Assembly: GCF_003967515.1 (NCBI RefSeq)
Contig: NZ_BIFQ01000001.1
Coordinates: 2,542,001 to 2,606,000 of the forward strand
Length of the DNA stretch: 64,000 bases
Reading direction: 5' to 3'
DNA from: Dictyobacter aurantiacus
GTDB taxonomy: Bacteria > Chloroflexota > Ktedonobacteria > Ktedonobacterales > Ktedonobacteraceae
The first letter of the stretch is position 1. Each line of letters starts with the position of its first letter. This document shows, in pieces, positions 61,454-64,000 of the stretch. A program made the translations under genes and the position numbers. The notes under the pieces are model-generated. The model saw nothing but the letters and a program-made list of their open reading frames with translations. It made no database searches and was not told where the DNA came from.

Positions 61454-62713
61454 ATGGAATACGCGGTGCTCGGTGGCGGTGCGTTAGGATTAATGGCTGC
61501 ATACCGGCTCACCCAGGCCGGTCATTCAGTGATGGTCTTTGAACGTGAAGGAATGGCTGGTGGCCTGGCTTCGAGCTTCAAGGTTGGGGATACCTGGCTC
61601 GAAAAATTTTATCACCATATTTTCCGGTCTGATAAGATGGCGATTCAAGTCATTGAAGAATTAGGATTGGGGGATCGCCTGGAGTGGCAGCATCCACGTA
61701 CCGTGAGCATGGTCGGTGGCGAGAATCACCAGCTGGATGATCCTATTTCGCTACTCAAGTTCAAACCCCTGACGATGTATGAGCGTCTGCGTGTGGGAGC
61801 GACGCTGGCCTTTCTCAAGGCCGCCAACCCCTCCTGGCTGGAGGGGAAGACCGCCGATCCCTGGCTGCGCCGCTGGATGGGCGCGCGTCCCTACCAGATG
61901 ATCTTTGAGACACTCTTCGTCGGTAAGTTTGGCAAACTCTACGATCAGATCGCCCTCCCCTGGTTCTGGGCGCGTATCCACGATCGCACGTCCCAGCTCG
62001 GCTATGTGCGCGGCGGCTTCCAGCTGGTCTATGAACGACTGGTGGAGTATATCACGCAGCACGATGGCAAGGTACTGCTCAACACCACCGTTGAAGAGGT
62101 AATCCAGAAAGAACAAGGTTGGACCATCAAGACCAACCAGGGGAGCTGGGACTTTGATCGCGTCATCTCGACTCTGCCAACGCGGCTCAGCTGCAAATTG
62201 ATTCCTGCTTTGCCCGAAGAGTACCGTCAGAAGTACGACTGGGGACAGGCCTACGGCGCCCACTGCTTGATCCTGGCCCTGGATCACAAGCTGACCGATA
62301 GCTACTGGATCAACATCTGCGACCGCGGTTATCCCTTCACCGGCATCTTTGAGCACACCAACTTCCGCGATCCCGCCGAATATGGTGGTCGCCACCTGGT
62401 CTATCTCGGCAACTATCGACCCATGGATGATCCCATCTTCAAAAAAGATAAGGAAGAGCTGATCAAAGAGTTCACACCCGCCATTCAAAAGCTGGCTCCC
62501 GCTTTTCAAACGGACTGGATACAGGAGAGCTGGCTCTTCTCGGCTCCGTATGCCCAGCCGATCGTCACCACCGATTACCGCCAGCACATTCCCAATCTAC
62601 AGCCTCCGCTGCCCAACCTGTGGATCGCCAACATGTTCCAGATCTATCCACACGACCGTGGACAGAATTATTCGCTAGAACTGGCGGATAAACTCGTCAA
62701 GCAGATACTCTGA
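61454..62713 (+). CDS. FAD-dependent amine oxidase/protoporphyrinogen-oxidase-like protein
   Basis: 419 aa from ATG 61454 (GAGG upstream; the open frame starts at 61415 with no site). N-terminal dinucleotide fold AVLGGGALGLMAAYRLTQAG followed by VFEREGMAGGLASSF, and a C-terminal segment LWIANMFQIYPHDRGQNYSLELADK that closes over FAD. Related proteins in glycan and carotenoid-type pathways are called NAD(P)/FAD-dependent oxidoreductases; the exact substrate is not clear. Convergent/divergent single gene. Confidence 0.88.
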   Translation: MEYAVLGGGALGLMAAYRLTQAGHSVMVFEREGMAGGLASSFKVGDTWLEKFYHHIFRSDKMAIQVIEELGLGDRLEWQHPRTVSMVGGENHQLDDPISLLKFKPLTMYERLRVGATLAFLKAANPSWLEGKTADPWLRRWMGARPYQMIFETLFVGKFGKLYDQIALPWFWARIHDRTSQLGYVRGGFQLVYERLVEYITQHDGKVLLNTTVEEVIQKEQGWTIKTNQGSWDFDRVISTLPTRLSCKLIPALPEEYRQKYDWGQAYGAHCLILALDHKLTDSYWINICDRGYPFTGIFEHTNFRDPAEYGGRHLVYLGNYRPMDDPIFKKDKEELIKEFTPAIQKLAPAFQTDWIQESWLFSAPYAQPIVTTDYRQHIPNLQPPLPNLWIANMFQIYPHDRGQNYSLELADKLVKQIL

Positions 62714-62722
62714 TAAACACAA

Positions 62723-62761
62723 CTTTTCCCGTTCTTCTGTACCTCTCAGGAACGGGAAAAG
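62723..62761 (+). terminator. Hairpin after the oxidase gene
   Basis: CTTTTCCCGTTC (62723-62734) pairs perfectly with GAACGGGAAAAG (62750-62761); a run of T follows 10 bases later at 62772-62779. Confidence 0.65.
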
Positions 62762-62809
62762 GGAAAAACGATTTTTTTTGAAAAACCCCGTAAAAAGCAA
62801 TCTGAGAAC

Positions 62810-62839
62810 TTGTAAAAAGATTGTGGGATGTGCTATACT
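62810..62839 (+). promoter_or_regulatory. Promoter of tRNA-Pro
   Basis: TTGTAA (62810-62815), 18 bases, TATACT (62834-62839), about 110 bases before the tRNA. Confidence 0.55.
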
Positions 62840-62951
62840 ATGTGTGAGCAGATCAGGAACGCGGCTCACGCGTAATTATCTGCATCGTTGTCAGTCAAGC
62901 GTAGACTCAGCTCGTGGATAATGTTCAGTGGGTTTATAGCATGAATGTCAC

Positions 62952-63028
62952 CGGGGTGTAGCGCAGTCGGCTAGCGCGCAGCGTTCGGGACGCTGAGGTC
63001 GGAGGTTCAAGTCCTCTCACCCCGACCA
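62952..63028 (+). tRNA. tRNA-Pro, anticodon CGG
   Basis: Complete 77-base cloverleaf with encoded CCA. Acceptor CGGGGTG pairs with CACCCCG; D-arm GCGC/GCGC; anticodon stem CAGCG/CGCTG with loop TTCGGGA, giving anticodon CGG for codon CCG; T-arm GGAGG-TTCAAGT-CCTCT; discriminator A. Confidence 0.97.
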
Positions 63029-63030
63029 GG

Positions 63031-63116
63031 ATGGCACATACTTCCCCTCATCGGGGGTCAGGAGCATCAAAATCCAATCAGGATCGTTAGTGCGAACAGA
63101 CAGAAGTATGTGCCAT
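63031..63116. repeat. 14-bp inverted repeat right behind tRNA-Pro
   Basis: ATGGCACATACTTC (63031-63044) recurs as its reverse complement at 63103-63116, 58 bases apart. It starts two bases after the tRNA end, a frequent site for integrase attachment, but no integrase is visible. Confidence 0.65.
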
Positions 63117-63150
63117 AGTTTTTATTCTCAGGCACAAAGGAGATCATCGA

Positions 63151-63336
63151 ATGCAGGGATATCAGATCTATAGCACCGCCAGCATCAATGGCTGCTATCT
63201 GATGAGTCTGCACGCCATCGCGAGTACCGAAAGTGCTCAAACGCTGGTGGGCAGAAGGAGCCCTGCTGTGCCTGTTTCTCCTGGACATGCAATGCACTCC
63301 CAACCTTATCCACCTAGTCGTCGCAGGCGGCGTTAG
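63151..63336 (+). CDS. Possible small protein, 61 aa
   Basis: ATG 63151 has a good AAAGGAG site 8 bases upstream, but the product (Ser/His/Tyr-containing, ending in a run of Arg) has no recognised domain and its second half has poor codon use. It lies between tRNA-Pro and the HNH gene. Could be a real small gene or chance. The remaining bases to 63437 show nothing else. Confidence 0.35.
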   Translation: MQGYQIYSTASINGCYLMSLHAIASTESAQTLVGRRSPAVPVSPGHAMHSQPYPPSRRRRR

Positions 63337-63437
63337 GGGCTGCAGGATCGGCTTTCAGCACGAATCCGTCCTTTTTCTCCCTCCGCTGTCTGTATGTGTC
63401 ATTCATCGGCTCTGACAGAGAGGAAGGAAAGCCATTC

Positions 63438-64000
63438 ATGCCTGTTCTTGTGTTGAATTCCTCATTACAACCTCTCTCGGTCATTCCGGAGCGCCGTCTC
63501 ATCGTATTGCTGTCAAAACATAAAGTGACATTCGTAGATGAGAATGTTCGAGAATTGATCGAGGAGAGCATTCAGTTACGTCGTCTTGAGCTAGAGCGTC
63601 CCGTTATTGTGCAACTCCTGGCAAACGTGCGCGTGCCACGGGTAGTTCTGCAGCCCACGCGTACCAATATCCTGCTGCGCGATGATGAAACCTGCCAGTA
63701 CTGTGGCAAGCGGAGCCGCGACCTGACGCTCGACCACATTATTCCACGTTCGCGTGGTGGGCAGAGCACATGGGAAAATCTGGTTGCCTGCTGCAAACAC
63801 TGCAACGGCAAAAAAGGGAATCGACTCTTAAAGGAAGTCAATATGCATCTACTGCGTCAGCCACGCGCGCTGACACAGGAGTACGCTGGTTTCTTCCTGC
63901 TGCGCTATCCAAAGCTGCGTGAAGCATACGAGCAGTTTCTGCTCAGTGCCATGGGCGTCCCTGCCACCAAAGTACATGGAAGTCACGGTTTAAGTGCTTA
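63438..64000 (+). CDS. HNH endonuclease (partial, runs off right edge)
   Basis: Frame from ATG 63438 (AGGAAGGA upstream) open for 187 codons to the window edge. The N-terminal ~85 residues (VLNSSLQPLSVIPERRLIVLL) are the usual lead-in of this HNH family, with a VLVLNSS start. The nuclease core is CQYCGKRSRDLTLDHIIPRSRGG followed by TWENLVACCKHCNGKKGNR: two C-x2-C zinc pairs, DHI for the catalytic His, and N-x8-H/N. After it a helical tail contains LLRQPRALTQEY. Genomic HNH proteins of this sort are common in soil bacteria, with unknown targets. Confidence 0.9.
   Translation, partial: MPVLVLNSSLQPLSVIPERRLIVLLSKHKVTFVDENVRELIEESIQLRRLELERPVIVQLLANVRVPRVVLQPTRTNILLRDDETCQYCGKRSRDLTLDHIIPRSRGGQSTWENLVACCKHCNGKKGNRLLKEVNMHLLRQPRALTQEYAGFFLLRYPKLREAYEQFLLSAMGVPATKVHGSHGLSA

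Noticed and set aside
61751..62587. 278-codon minus-strand frame inside the FAD oxidase gene
   Set aside because: Same reason; no start signal and no recognisable domain.

Overview
The window reads like a chromosome segment of a spore-forming, mycelial Chloroflexota bacterium of the Ktedonobacter type. This is an inference from content, not a database match. The supporting signs are a BclA-like surface protein beside a very regular Gly-Pro-Ser collagen-like protein, many secreted and polytopic membrane proteins, moderate to high GC with frequent AGGAGG-type ribosome binding sites, and many long perfect intergenic hairpins and short interspersed repeats.

Layout. 1-6280: a tightly packed minus-strand block of mostly unrecognised small genes, with a DEDDh exonuclease, a DUF488 protein, a membrane-anchored glucosaminidase-like hydrolase, several small membrane proteins, and two mini-genes of 42 and 56 codons. 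It looks like part of a mobile or plasmid-derived element. 6700-8830: an autoregulated-looking operon of a GntR/HutC regulator, a stand-alone IspF-like protein and an HD-domain phosphohydrolase, preceded by four operator-like palindromes. I regard it as the best candidate for an undescribed system. 8820-17605: a small membrane protein and helix-turn-helix pair, a complete type I restriction-modification operon (hsdM-hsdS-hsdR) and a divergent membrane-anchored pentapeptide-repeat protein. Together with the GntR operon this has the look of a defence island. 18017-23934: two divergent paralogous secreted proteins, each built from four copies of a beta-rich module. 24014-27876: a second exonuclease paralog, a small Cys-rich protein, and an ECF sigma factor with zinc-ribbon-like tail next to an MFS exporter.

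28079-37128: four GT-C-type membrane glycosyltransferase-like proteins, followed by a BclA-C-like secreted protein and a collagen-like protein that share a divergent promoter region with a 22-bp palindrome. They could together make a glycosylated surface or spore coat. 37527-43343: DUF2264, DUF2795, a degenerate Prim-Pol protein, a thioredoxin-fold protein with one active-site Cys missing, an SbcD/Mre11-like nuclease without SbcC, and a repeat-rich intergenic zone. 43344-46488: a GAF-domain histidine kinase and its response regulator.

46990-62713: mostly peptide, amino-acid and sugar metabolism. It holds an M16 protease, a COG2521-type methyltransferase, an M20 peptidase with a class I/II aminotransferase, an isoaspartyl peptidase, a GH5 glycosidase under a LacI-type operator, an M29 aminopeptidase, a pentapeptide protein with RlmA, and an FAD amine oxidase. 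A protein pseudokinase lies beside a ROK protein whose catalytic Asp is Asn, so two probably inactive kinases sit next to each other. The window ends with tRNA-Pro(CGG) and an HNH endonuclease gene running off the right edge. Both edge genes (1-707 minus and 63438-64000 plus) are truncated by the window only.
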